Assembly (NCBI GenBank): GCA_937995595.1
Contig: CALKJW010000017.1
Span: forward strand, 1 to 37,607
DNA: 37,607 bases
Source of the DNA: an uncultured Phycisphaerales bacterium
GTDB taxonomy: Bacteria; Planctomycetota; Phycisphaerae; Phycisphaerales; UBA1924
Reading direction: 5' to 3'
Shown: positions 30,357-37,607 of the stretch, piece after piece
How the letters are laid out: every line of letters starts with the position of its first letter
How positions within the stretch are numbered: position 1 is the first letter of the stretch
Notes under the pieces: model-generated
Seen by the model: only the letters and a program-made list of their open reading frames with translations
Database searches by the model: none
Told to the model about the DNA's origin: nothing
Position numbers and translations under genes: made by a program

Positions 30357-33300
30357 CCACGCCCCCCACCAACCCCCCCGCCGCGGGCGGCGACGACCTC
30401 CGGCCGCCCTTTGCCGAGGGCGACGAGCTGGACGCGCTCCTGCGCGACTGGCACCGCGACAACCGCGAACGCGCCGCCGCCGGACGCGACCGCCTGCTGG
30501 CCGCGCTGCGCACCGAGGACGAAGCGGCCGCCGGGCCCGCGCCTGCCGCGCTGGAGTTCAAGCCCGCGCCGCGCGGCCCGCGTCCGGGCCTCGACGGCCG
30601 ATGGATCGTTCGCCTCGCGCCCCTCGCCGTTGCCGCGCTGGTCGCGCTGGCGGTCGTGGTGCCTTTCCTCGTGCCTCCCGGCAAGCGCGGCGGTCCGTTT
30701 GTCGCGCTCGCATCGGCCCAGAGCACGATCCTGAGCCCCGAGGGCGGGAGGCTCGAAGCCTTCGACGCCGCGGGAAACAGCCTGGGGCCGTGCGTGCTCA
30801 CGCACACCGACGTCGCGGCGGAGATCACCGGGCACGTCGCGCGGGTCACGCTGACGCAGACCTTCCACAACCCGCACCCGGACAAGATCGAAGCGGTCTA
30901 CTCGTTCCCGATTTCGCACCGCGGCACGGTGGACCGCATGTCGATGACCATCGGCGACCGGGTGATCGTCGGCGAGGTGAAGGAACGCGACCGGGCCCGC
31001 GACCTGTACGAGGCCGCGCGCGACCACGACCACGTCGGCGCTCTGAGCGAGCAGGACCGGTCCAACGTCTTCACGCAATCGGTGACGAACGTCGAGCCGG
31101 GCGCGACCGTCGCCGTCACGCTCTCGTACGTCGAGTTCGTCCGGGAGAAGAACGGGGAGTTTTCGTTCGTCTTCCCGACGGTCGTGGAGCCGCGGTTCGT
31201 CCCCGTCGCCGCGAACCCCGGCGGCCACACGCACGCGCTGCCGGAGGGCCTGAAGTTCCGCCGCGGCCTGGTGCTGCTCGCGCCCGCGTCGATCGAGATC
31301 ATCCAGCGCGGCCCCGGCTTTGCGCGCAGCGAGCGCAACCCCGACGTCGCGCTGCTCGCCGCCGCGATCCGCGGCGCGACGCCCATCGAGCCGCCCGATT
31401 CGATCGCCGGCCTGGACCGCTGGTGCGCGCTCGACGTGCGTTACGCCGACGGCACGACCGAGCGCGGGATGTTCTACCCACCCGCGCTGGGGCACGTCGG
31501 CGGGCGGTGGTTCTCGCTGGCCCGGCCGACTCCGGCGCACGCCGCGGACGCGGGCCGCACGGTCGAGCCGGGTCACGCGCCGCCCGCGACGCGCAGCGGG
31601 CACGACCTGTCGATCCTGGTCACCATCGACACCGGCGGGCCGGGCATTCTCGGCATCGACACCCCCCTGCACCGCACGACCCGCGCCGACGCGATGACCA
31701 ACGAGCAGGGCCTGCCGCGCAGATCGGCCGTCGCGCTGGCGAACCTCACGACCATTCCCAACCGCGACTTCGTGCTCAACTGGCGGCAGAGCGCCGACGC
31801 GGTGACCGAGCAGGTCTTCACGCACGCGGGCCCTCGCGGCAACTTCTTCGCGATCGTGCTGCGCCCGCCTGCTCGCGCCGGCAACGGCGCCGCGGCCGGG
31901 CAACCTGCGCCGCGCACGCCCGTGCTGTCTGACCTCCGCGTGCAGTTCACCGAGCAACTGCCGGTGATCGACGTGCTGCCCCCGCTCGACCGCCTTCCCG
32001 ACCTCTACGACGATCAGCCGCTGGTGATCCTCGGGCGCTACGTCGAGCCCGGCGCGGGCTCGGTCGTGATCCGCGGCAACACCGCGGCCGGACCGTGGCG
32101 TCGCACCGTCACGCTCGACCTGCCCGAGCGGCAGCCCGAGCACGACACGATCGCGACGCTGTGGGCCCGCGCCAAGATCGAGCAGATCAAGTCGCGCGAC
32201 CCGGACGGCGTGCACAACGGCACGCTGGCGAGCGAACTCCGGCAGGAGATCGTCCGCATCGGCGAGCGCTTCGGCGTGATGTCCGAGTACACCTCCTTCG
32301 TCGCGGTGGACAAACTGCGCATGACCGTCGCGGGCAGGCCGAGGCTGATCAACGTCCCGGTCGAACCGCCCGCCGGCACGGACGACGCCGGGTCCGTCAT
32401 TGCGCCGAACCAGGCGCACGACGAGACGTGGAGCGCACGCGCGGCCGACCCCGCCGAGCCGATCCCCCCGATCGTGCGCATCGACGTGCAGCCCGGTGAC
32501 AACGCTCCCGCACGCTCGCTCGGCGGCGAGGCGATGCTCAAGGCCGACGTGCTCGCGGAAAGCGCGGCCGCGCCGCCGCCACCCGCCCCGACCGCAGCGC
32601 CGGGGGCCGCGCCGGCGCCGACCCGGAACCGACCGGGGGCCGCGCCGGCCGCCGATAGCGACGCTCGCAGGATCGAGGCGCCAGCGATTCAGGGCGCAGG
32701 ACAGTCTCGTGCCGAGAACACGCCGCGCGAGCAGTCCGCAAACACGCTGAGGAGCGGCCGGCCGGCCAACGTTGCCGCACCCGGGGCCGCGGACAGCGCC
32801 GCCGACGCACGGCCCTTCAGCCAGGTTATGCCGCGCGACCGGCAACGCGCCACGCCCCAGACCGGGCGCGCCGAACAGGAGCACAGGCAGTCCCGCGCTC
32901 AGACCGACCGCGGCGGTGATCTGTTCCTCGGCGCCCTGAGCAACGCCGTCCCCGTCGTCATCGAGGACGCCGCGAATCAGACGCACGTCAACCTCTTCGT
33001 GACGCGAGAGCAGGTCGTGCTCCGCGTCGCGCAACTGGCCGAGCAGAGGCAGACCGACCGTGCCCGCACCCTCGCGTGCGAACTGGCGCAGGTCGTGCCC
33101 GACTACCCCGTCGCCCTCGATCTGTGCAGCACGCTCAACGAGCCCAAGGCCCCGCCCGAGGTGCAACTCAGGCAGGTCGCAGCATTTGCCGAGCAGGCGC
33201 GGCGGGACCTGGCCGAGCAGGCGCGGCGCGCCGAACTCCGCCGGCGCCTCGACGAGCGCCTGTGGCTCTACGTCTTCGGCTCCGGCCAGACCGGCACGGC

Positions 33301-33619
33301 GCGGCTCGCCATGGACGCCGCGGCGTGCAACAACCTCTCCGCCGCCGAAGCGCTGCAGATCGGGCGCGAGGCCGGGATCGAGGTCCGCGAGCTCTCGGGC
33401 GGTGCGGCGGCGACGGGCGACGCGCTGGGCGTGACGGTCACCGTGCTGCTGGCCGACACCTCTCCCGCGACACTCGCGCGGCTCGCGGCCGCGGGCCTGC
33501 GGATCGAGGGTTCGGCGCCGGGCGCGGGCGTGGTCGTGGGCGCGATCGCGCTGGGCAGGCTCGGCGAACTCGCGATGACCGAGGGCGTCCGGCGCATCGA
33601 GCCGACGCCCGCGGAGTGA
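30353..33619 (+). CDS. VIT-domain membrane protein, anti-sigma-like, with the VWA domain missing
   Basis: A 1088-residue protein. Residues 1-82 are predicted cytoplasmic, with a helix DELDALLRDWHRDNRERAAA like anti-sigma N-termini. A transmembrane segment follows (about 85-107), then a VIT domain (about 145-283; ITGHVARVTLTQTFHNPHPD, AVYSFPISHRG, RDLYEAARDHDHVGALSEQD). The linker region normally preceding a von Willebrand A domain is present (SGHDLSILVTIDTG, IPNRDFVLNWR, FFAIVLRPP at 501-506). The region normally following VWA is also present (VLSDLRVQF from 524, LPDLYDDQPLVILGRY, ATLWARAKIEQIK, YTSFVAVDKLRM). Between them only about 17 residues remain, so the MIDAS domain is absent. A Pro/Ala-rich stretch (about 740-850) and a helical C-terminus follow. 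Overlap with the ECF gene suggests it is its regulator. Confidence 0.82.
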   Translation: MTTPPTNPPAAGGDDLRPPFAEGDELDALLRDWHRDNRERAAAGRDRLLAALRTEDEAAAGPAPAALEFKPAPRGPRPGLDGRWIVRLAPLAVAALVALAVVVPFLVPPGKRGGPFVALASAQSTILSPEGGRLEAFDAAGNSLGPCVLTHTDVAAEITGHVARVTLTQTFHNPHPDKIEAVYSFPISHRGTVDRMSMTIGDRVIVGEVKERDRARDLYEAARDHDHVGALSEQDRSNVFTQSVTNVEPGATVAVTLSYVEFVREKNGEFSFVFPTVVEPRFVPVAANPGGHTHALPEGLKFRRGLVLLAPASIEIIQRGPGFARSERNPDVALLAAAIRGATPIEPPDSIAGLDRWCALDVRYADGTTERGMFYPPALGHVGGRWFSLARPTPAHAADAGRTVEPGHAPPATRSGHDLSILVTIDTGGPGILGIDTPLHRTTRADAMTNEQGLPRRSAVALANLTTIPNRDFVLNWRQSADAVTEQVFTHAGPRGNFFAIVLRPPARAGNGAAAGQPAPRTPVLSDLRVQFTEQLPVIDVLPPLDRLPDLYDDQPLVILGRYVEPGAGSVVIRGNTAAGPWRRTVTLDLPERQPEHDTIATLWARAKIEQIKSRDPDGVHNGTLASELRQEIVRIGERFGVMSEYTSFVAVDKLRMTVAGRPRLINVPVEPPAGTDDAGSVIAPNQAHDETWSARAADPAEPIPPIVRIDVQPGDNAPARSLGGEAMLKADVLAESAAAPPPPAPTAAPGAAPAPTRNRPGAAPAADSDARRIEAPAIQGAGQSRAENTPREQSANTLRSGRPANVAAPGAADSAADARPFSQVMPRDRQRATPQTGRAEQEHRQSRAQTDRGGDLFLGALSNAVPVVIEDAANQTHVNLFVTREQVVLRVAQLAEQRQTDRARTLACELAQVVPDYPVALDLCSTLNEPKAPPEVQLRQVAAFAEQARRDLAEQARRAELRRRLDERLWLYVFGSGQTGTARLAMDAAACNNLSAAEALQIGREAGIEVRELSGGAAATGDALGVTVTVLLADTSPATLARLAAAGLRIEGSAPGAGVVVGAIALGRLGELAMTEGVRRIEPTPAE

Positions 33620-33629
33620 CGCGACCGGT

Positions 33630-35294
33630 TCATGGCAGGTTGATCGGCGCCTGGCCCAGCAGCGGCGGCAGGAGCAGGTTCAGCCCGCGCTCGCACAGCG
33701 GCTTGCACAGGATCACCAGCAGCGTCGCGCCGGCGAGATACGGCCCGAAGGGCATCGCCCGCGGCGCGCCCCCGCTGCGCACGATCGAAACCATCACCCA
33801 GTAGAGCCCGACGACCGCGGCCAGCGGGAAGGCCAGCGCGGCATCGACCCAGCCCGAGCACGCGCCGACCGACGCGAGCAGGTGCACGTCGCCAAGGCCC
33901 ATCGCCTCCTTGCCGAAGCCGAGCGTGCCCAAAATCCGCACGCCCCACACGATCGCGCCCGCGACGAGATACCCCTGCAGCACGCCGCCGAGGACCATGA
34001 TCCACAGCGCAGGCGCAGCAGGGCGCGACGCAAGCCACGACTGAAACACCCACCCGCCCGCCAGCGCGAGCGCGACCGCCGGCGCAAGGAACAGCACTTC
34101 CTTCAGCACTTCGCGCCGCGCGTGCGGGTAGCGGATCCACATGTCGGGCGGGAGGTCGTCATCGCCCGCGTCGCCCGTCGTCGGCACGTTGGCAGCCGCC
34201 GCGGCGGGTCGCTCCATGAGCCGCGCCGCGACCGCGTAGACAAACGGCGCGGCGAGCACGCCGGCCAGCAGGCCCACCCACTTGGGCGCGTTCATCGTCG
34301 GCCCGAACCATGCGCCCGACGCCGCGAGTGCGACCAGCGCCGCCGCGGCCAGCGCGGCGCCCTTCAATCCGCGCCACACCGACGCGTGATCGCCCGCGGG
34401 CGAGGTCGGCGCGGCCGCCGGATCGGGCGCGGCGGGCGTCTCCGCGTCCAGCCGCGGCTCGGCCATCGGCGCGGGCACGCCGGCCCGCTGCGCTTTCGCC
34501 TCGGCGCGGACGCGCTGCTCCCACTGGTCGTAGTCGGCGAACGACCGCGGGATCAGCCGCGCGGCGAGCAGCACGTTGGCGACGATCAGTCCCACCGTCC
34601 CGCCGATCGACGCGCCGAGCCACCACGACGCGAAGGCCGGGCTCATCGGGCCGCGCCCGTTCCATCCGGGCAGCGGGATGGCCCACTGCGTGCCGGGCGC
34701 GGTCTGCGGCAGCCGGCCGCCGTTGTACGTGATGTACGCCGCGTAGCCGACGTGGAACACCAGCGCGACCGCCGTCGCGAACCACGGCAACTCCAGCGGG
34801 ATCGTGAAGGTCTTGGCGTCGACGATCGTCATCGCGACCAGCGCGCCCAGCAGCGCGAGCAGCACGACGAAGATGGGCCACGTGTCGCGCGGCCAGCCGA
34901 AGAACTGATCGGGCCGCGCCCACTCGGGCTTGACCGCGCCCCACCGCACGTCGAGCCACGCCGCGTTGTCGGGCACGACGTACCACAGCACGAAGACCGC
35001 CGCGAACAGCAGCGCGACGAACAACTCGACCAGCGGGTACTCGGGGCTGATGGCCGACCGGCAGTAGCGGCACCGGCCGCGCAGCACGAGCCAGCCGAAG
35101 ATGGGAATGTTGTCCCGCCATGAGAGTCTGGTCTCACACGCCGGGCAGCGCGAGGGCGGCGTGACGACGCTCAGCCCCAGCGGCAGGCGGTAGACCAGCA
35201 CGTTGATGAGCGAACCGACGCACGCGCCCAGCGCGAAGACGAACACCACCCACATCGCCTGCAGGCCGTACATGTAGAACTGGTAATCGGGCAT
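33630..35294 (-). CDS. Prepilin peptidase/N-methyltransferase (GspO/PilD type), enlarged
   Basis: Membrane aspartic peptidase that removes class III signal peptides from type IV pilins and type II secretion pseudopilins, usually also N-methylating the new end. The N-terminal domain shows GSLINVLVYRLPLG and the zinc-type cysteines Cys50, Cys53, Cys75 and Cys78 (CPACETRLSWRDNIPIFGWL, GRCRYCRSAISPEYPLVEL). The catalytic aspartates are probably Asp159 (MTIVDAKTFTIP) and Asp469 (MGLGDVHLL, the GxGD motif). The enzyme is 554 residues against about 270-290. The extra ~250 residues lie between the two aspartates and contain a Pro/Ala-rich cytoplasmic loop and several additional hydrophobic segments. 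It is upstream of no pilin gene in this window. Confidence 0.9.
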   Translation of the reverse strand: MPDYQFYMYGLQAMWVVFVFALGACVGSLINVLVYRLPLGLSVVTPPSRCPACETRLSWRDNIPIFGWLVLRGRCRYCRSAISPEYPLVELFVALLFAAVFVLWYVVPDNAAWLDVRWGAVKPEWARPDQFFGWPRDTWPIFVVLLALLGALVAMTIVDAKTFTIPLELPWFATAVALVFHVGYAAYITYNGGRLPQTAPGTQWAIPLPGWNGRGPMSPAFASWWLGASIGGTVGLIVANVLLAARLIPRSFADYDQWEQRVRAEAKAQRAGVPAPMAEPRLDAETPAAPDPAAAPTSPAGDHASVWRGLKGAALAAAALVALAASGAWFGPTMNAPKWVGLLAGVLAAPFVYAVAARLMERPAAAAANVPTTGDAGDDDLPPDMWIRYPHARREVLKEVLFLAPAVALALAGGWVFQSWLASRPAAPALWIMVLGGVLQGYLVAGAIVWGVRILGTLGFGKEAMGLGDVHLLASVGACSGWVDAALAFPLAAVVGLYWVMVSIVRSGGAPRAMPFGPYLAGATLLVILCKPLCERGLNLLLPPLLGQAPINLP

Positions 35295-35336
35295 CGCGCG
35301 TGGGTCGCAGGGGCCTTCGGACAGCCGGCGCGCGGG

Positions 35337-35633
35337 CTACCTCTCGCCCGCGCCGCCGTCCGGCCCTTCGTTATCGGCCTTTTCGAGCCGCTTCGTGAGG
35401 TCCTCGACCTTCTGCTGCGCGTTGTCGAGCCTTGCGCGGCAGAGATTGATGAGCCCCACGCCGCGCTCGTACTGCGCCAGCGCGTCCTCGAGGCCGATCT
35501 CGCCGGCCTCGAGACGGTCGACGATCGACTCGACCTCGGCCAGCGCCTGCTCGAACGCCATGCCGGGGTCGATGTCCGCCGCGCTCGCCTGCCGACAGCC
35601 GGACCTGTTCGCGGGTGCTTTGCTCACGGCCAC
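35337..35633 (-). CDS. xseB: Exodeoxyribonuclease VII small subunit
   Basis: A 98-residue protein; the small subunit associates in several copies with XseA to degrade single-stranded DNA. The core MAFEQALAEVESIVDRLEAG and LEDALAQYERGVGLINLCRARLDNAQQKVE is the diagnostic two-helix domain. An N-terminal extension of about 24 residues (with GTG starts at 35633 and 35627) precedes the usual start at Met25. xseA is not adjacent, so the subunits are encoded apart or xseA lies outside the window. It is 80 bases downstream of ispH and 42 upstream of the prepilin peptidase gene, in one orientation. Confidence 0.88.
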   Translation of the reverse strand: MAVSKAPANRSGCRQASAADIDPGMAFEQALAEVESIVDRLEAGEIGLEDALAQYERGVGLINLCRARLDNAQQKVEDLTKRLEKADNEGPDGGAGER

Positions 35634-35647
35634 CGCCTCTCAAACTG

Positions 35648-35683
35648 CCCACCGCCCCGCCCAACGCCAACCCGTCGCCACCC
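35648..35683 (-). other. G-rich segment with quadruplex potential between ispH and xseB
   Basis: On the minus strand five runs of three or four G (complements of C-runs at 35648-35650, 35655-35658, 35660-35662, 35671-35673 and 35681-35683) lie within 36 bases, upstream of xseB in the presumed transcript. Confidence 0.35.
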
Positions 35684-35713
35684 GACACCAACACCACGCC
35701 GCCCAACACGGCT

Positions 35714-36760
35714 TCAGACGGCCTTGCCGCCGACCGTCAGCGGGACCGCGCCGTACAACTCCTCGGTGATCTCGTGCCGGCCGACGCGGATGCGCTTGGA
35801 GTCGGGGTCGATGCCCTGCTCGCGCATCAGCCGCTTGAGCGTCGCGGGCAGGCCGAACTCGACGTCCTCGTCGTAGACGTCGCGCTGCTCGATCGTCCCG
35901 CCGTAGCGGTTGAGCAGGTGGCGGCAGAGTTCGGCGACCAGGTCCTCGGGCGCGCTGGCACCCGCGGTGATCAGCACCGTCTCGCGCCCGCCGCCCCTGA
36001 ACCACTCGTCGCGCAGTTCCGAGACGTCGTCGAGCAGGTACGCGGGCACGCCGACGTTGGCCGAGATCTCCGTCAGGCGCACCGAGTTGCTCGAGTTCTT
36101 CGAGCCCACCACCAGCACCAGGTCGCACTCGGGGGCGATCTGCCGGACCGCGGCCTGACGGTTCGTCGTCGCGTAGCAGATGTCGCTGCTGGGCGGCTCC
36201 TTGATGCCGGGGAACGCGGCCTTGAGCGCGTTGATGATCACCGCGGCGTCGTCGGTCGAGAGCGTCGTCTGCGTGAGGTACACGACCTTCTTCGGGTCGC
36301 GGATCTTCAGGTTCGGGATGTCGTCGGGCGACTCGACGACCTGGATCGAATCAGGGGCCTCGCCGCGCGTGCCGACGACCTCCTGGTGCGAGGCGTGGCC
36401 GACCAGCAGGATGTCGTACCCCTGCCGCGCGTAGCGGATCGCCTCGGAGTGCACCTTGGTGACCAGCGGGCAGGTGGCATCGACGGTCGTGAACCGTCGC
36501 TGCCGGGCCAGGTCGCGCACGGCGGGCGAGATCCCGTGGGCCGAGAAGACGACGATCGAGCCCTCGGGCACCTCGGTCAGGTCTTCGACGAACCGCACGC
36601 CGCGGCGGACAAACCGGTTCACCACGTGCTTGTTGTGCACGATCTCGTGGTAGACGTAGATGGTCTGGTCCGGGCAGAGGCCGAGGACCTGATCGACCAC
36701 GTCGATGGCCATGTGCACGCCCGCGCAGAAGCCGCGGGGATTGGCGAGGAGGATGCGCAT
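35714..36760 (-). CDS. ispH: 4-hydroxy-3-methylbut-2-enyl diphosphate reductase
   Basis: The last enzyme of the MEP isoprenoid pathway: reductive dehydroxylation of HMBPP to IPP and DMAPP with an Fe-S cluster. The three cluster cysteines are Cys12 (NPRGFCAGVHMAID), Cys97 (DATCPLV) and Cys195 (SDICYATTNRQ). FSAHGISP and YLTQTTLS line the active site, and VVGSKNSSNSVRLTEIS is the diphosphate-binding stretch. At 348 residues it is slightly longer than E. coli IspH (316). The reading frame stays open to 37243, but homology begins at 36760 and a TACCAT box lies 7 bases upstream, fixing the start there. Confidence 0.95.
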   Translation of the reverse strand: MRILLANPRGFCAGVHMAIDVVDQVLGLCPDQTIYVYHEIVHNKHVVNRFVRRGVRFVEDLTEVPEGSIVVFSAHGISPAVRDLARQRRFTTVDATCPLVTKVHSEAIRYARQGYDILLVGHASHQEVVGTRGEAPDSIQVVESPDDIPNLKIRDPKKVVYLTQTTLSTDDAAVIINALKAAFPGIKEPPSSDICYATTNRQAAVRQIAPECDLVLVVGSKNSSNSVRLTEISANVGVPAYLLDDVSELRDEWFRGGGRETVLITAGASAPEDLVAELCRHLLNRYGGTIEQRDVYDEDVEFGLPATLKRLMREQGIDPDSKRIRVGRHEITEELYGAVPLTVGGKAV

Positions 36761-36767
36761 ATGGGCG

Positions 36768-36773
36768 ATGGTA
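36768..36773 (-). promoter_or_regulatory. Putative -10 box of ispH (TACCAT), leaderless arrangement
   Basis: On the minus strand CCTACCATCGCCCAT leads directly into the ATG at 36760, so TACCAT ends 7 bases before it. The string CCTACCATCG is shared with miaB. Confidence 0.5.
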
Positions 36774-36783
36774 GGGGCGCGTG

Positions 36784-36804
36784 GCACGGGCATCCTGCCC
36801 GTGC
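36784..36804. repeat. REP-like palindrome, copy 3
   Basis: GCACGGGCA and TGCCCGTGC form a perfect 9-bp stem around TCC. It belongs to the same GCACGG-CATCC-CCGTGC pattern as 24817-24838 and 24867-24887. Read on the minus strand it would encode the motif HGQDARAT seen in spurious planctomycete translations. Confidence 0.7.
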
Positions 36805-36817
36805 ATGCTCCGGCCGG

Positions 36818-37528
36818 TAGCACAGCCGCCGCGTGTACGGCAGCCCTGGCGTGCACCGCGAACTCATCCGGCAGGGCGAGCAGGTCTGCCGCAACACCGT
36901 CGCCAAGGTGATGCGTGTGCAGGGAATCAAGGCCCTGACGCACCGGCGGTTCAGGGTGCGGACGACCGACGCGAGGCATCCGCACCCGATCGCCCCCAAC
37001 ACGCTGGGCCGCGGCTTTGCCTGTGATCGGCTCGACCGGGTCTGGCTGACCGACATCACCTACGTCCCGACGGGCGAAGGCCTCGTGCACCTGGCCGGGG
37101 TGATGGACCTGTGCAGCCGCAGGATCATCGGGTGGAGCATGGCCGAGCACATGCGTGTCGAACTGGTGAGCGATGCACTGCAGATGGCCCTGAGGACGCG
37201 CGGCCTCAAGCCCGGCTCCGCAGGCCGCGGTCTGCTGCACCACTCAGACCGCGGCGTGCAGTACGCCTGCGGTGCCTACCAGACCTTGCTCGGCCGGCAC
37301 GGCATCTCCGTCAGCATGAGCGCCGCGGGCGACTGCTACGACACCGCCCCCAAGGAGAGCTTCTGGGGCAAGCTCAAAACCGAACTGGTTCATCACCAAC
37401 GCTTCGCCACCCGGGCACAGGCCCGAGCCGCGATCTTTGACTACATCGAAGTCTTCTACAATCGACAGCGTCTGCACAGCTCGATCGGATACCAGAGCCC
37501 CGCACAGTTCGAGGCTCGACTCACCTAA
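36818..37528 (+). pseudogene. IS3-family transposase OrfB, 5'-truncated remnant
   Basis: A DDE (rve-type) integrase core of 231 residues from the GTG at 36833. The three catalytic residues are present: Asp in WLTDITYVP, Asp in HHSDRGVQYA, and Glu in APKESFWGKLK, and the C-terminus HSSIGYQSPAQFEARLT is normal. The N-terminal HTH region and the whole of orfA are missing: similarity begins at HSRRVYGSPGVHREL (codons from 36821), directly after an in-frame TAG at 36818. The break abuts a short GGTAGCACAGCC segment resembling the edge of the REP-like palindromes. It is not the same element as the one at 1-533. Transposition is unlikely without the missing part. Confidence 0.75.
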
Positions 37529-37607
37529 CAGGCTGTTGAAGAACGCGCCTGTTTGACGGCTTTCAAAAAACCGCTGGGCGTCGGCGTGCGAAGATGGTGG
37601 CATGAGA
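37529..37607 (+). mobile_element. Possible left end of another insertion sequence
   Basis: Immediately after the transposase stop comes CAGGCTGTTGAAGAACG, resembling the GGCTGTTGAAAAA-type termini of several IS families such as IS1182. The window ends at ATGAGA, which could be the start of its transposase. Only 79 bases are available, so this is a weak call. Confidence 0.3.

Noticed and set aside
30293-33166. 957-residue minus-strand reading frame opposite the VIT gene
   Set aside because: Antisense shadow with Arg/Val-biased composition typical of GC-rich DNA.
35714-37243. Extended ispH reading frame of 509 residues
   Set aside because: The part beyond 36760 crosses a REP-like palindrome and runs antisense to a transposase; IspH homology starts at MRILLANPRGFCAG.
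1-37607. The window as one integrated genomic island bounded by the two IS3 elements
   Set aside because: The two IS3 elements differ in subgroup, and the content is largely core metabolism and ribosomal genes with uniform composition.

Overview
The window is very GC-rich DNA, dense with genes on both strands. It suggests a Planctomycetota bacterium, probably of the Phycisphaerae. That placement is inferred from content, not from a marker gene: a Tat-exported Gfo/Idh/MocA oxidoreductase beside a Tat-exported hydroxypyruvate-isomerase-like protein and a GH29 fucosidase, an ECF sigma factor overlapping an anti-sigma-like VIT protein, an AstA/AstD operon, FolE2, and dispersed palindromes of a type I associate with planctomycete intergenic DNA.

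Layout. 1-533: end of an IS3-family element (orfA plus the start of orfB, with a -1 slippery heptamer). 792-5350: fumC, a membrane-anchored SGNH hydrolase, and an enlarged miaB. 5381-8570 (minus strand): a translationally coupled pair of unrecognised membrane proteins and a secreted HEAT-like protein. 8860-14469: an acyl-CoA ligase, an unrecognised secreted protein, an M48 membrane peptidase and dapF. 14644-20553: an arginine/ornithine succinyltransferase-type operon (M20 peptidase, class III aminotransferase, astA, astD). 20656-22858: folE2, then rpsL-rpsG closed by a strong terminator. 22953-24807: divergent GNAT acetyltransferase and ThiF/MoeB-like protein. 24949-29252: exported sugar-processing cluster. 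29253-29729: a 477-base gene-free stretch with a consensus promoter, GA-rich repeats and a perfect terminator, read as an unannotated small RNA. 29730-33619: ECF sigma factor and its VIT-domain partner. 33630-36760 (minus strand): prepilin peptidase, xseB and ispH. 36818-37607: truncated IS3 transposase and possibly the start of another IS.

How the genes work together. The ast-type genes form a near-complete succinyl route from arginine or ornithine to glutamate. AstB is absent and an M20 glutamyl-hydrolase-like enzyme sits where AstE would be needed. The fucosidase, oxidoreductase and isomerase-like proteins carry export signals and probably act together on fucose-containing or oxidised glycans outside the cytoplasm. 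The ECF/VIT pair looks like a sigma/anti-sigma signalling unit, with the small RNA immediately upstream.

Two general patterns recur. At least five genes have a TANNNT hexamer ending 5-7 bases before the start codon, as expected for leaderless mRNAs. Several intergenic gaps hold short dispersed repeats (hairpin palindromes, degenerate heptads and CGCAGAG-type inverted repeats). No tRNA, rRNA or CRISPR array was seen. All family assignments come from reading motifs; no database search was run.
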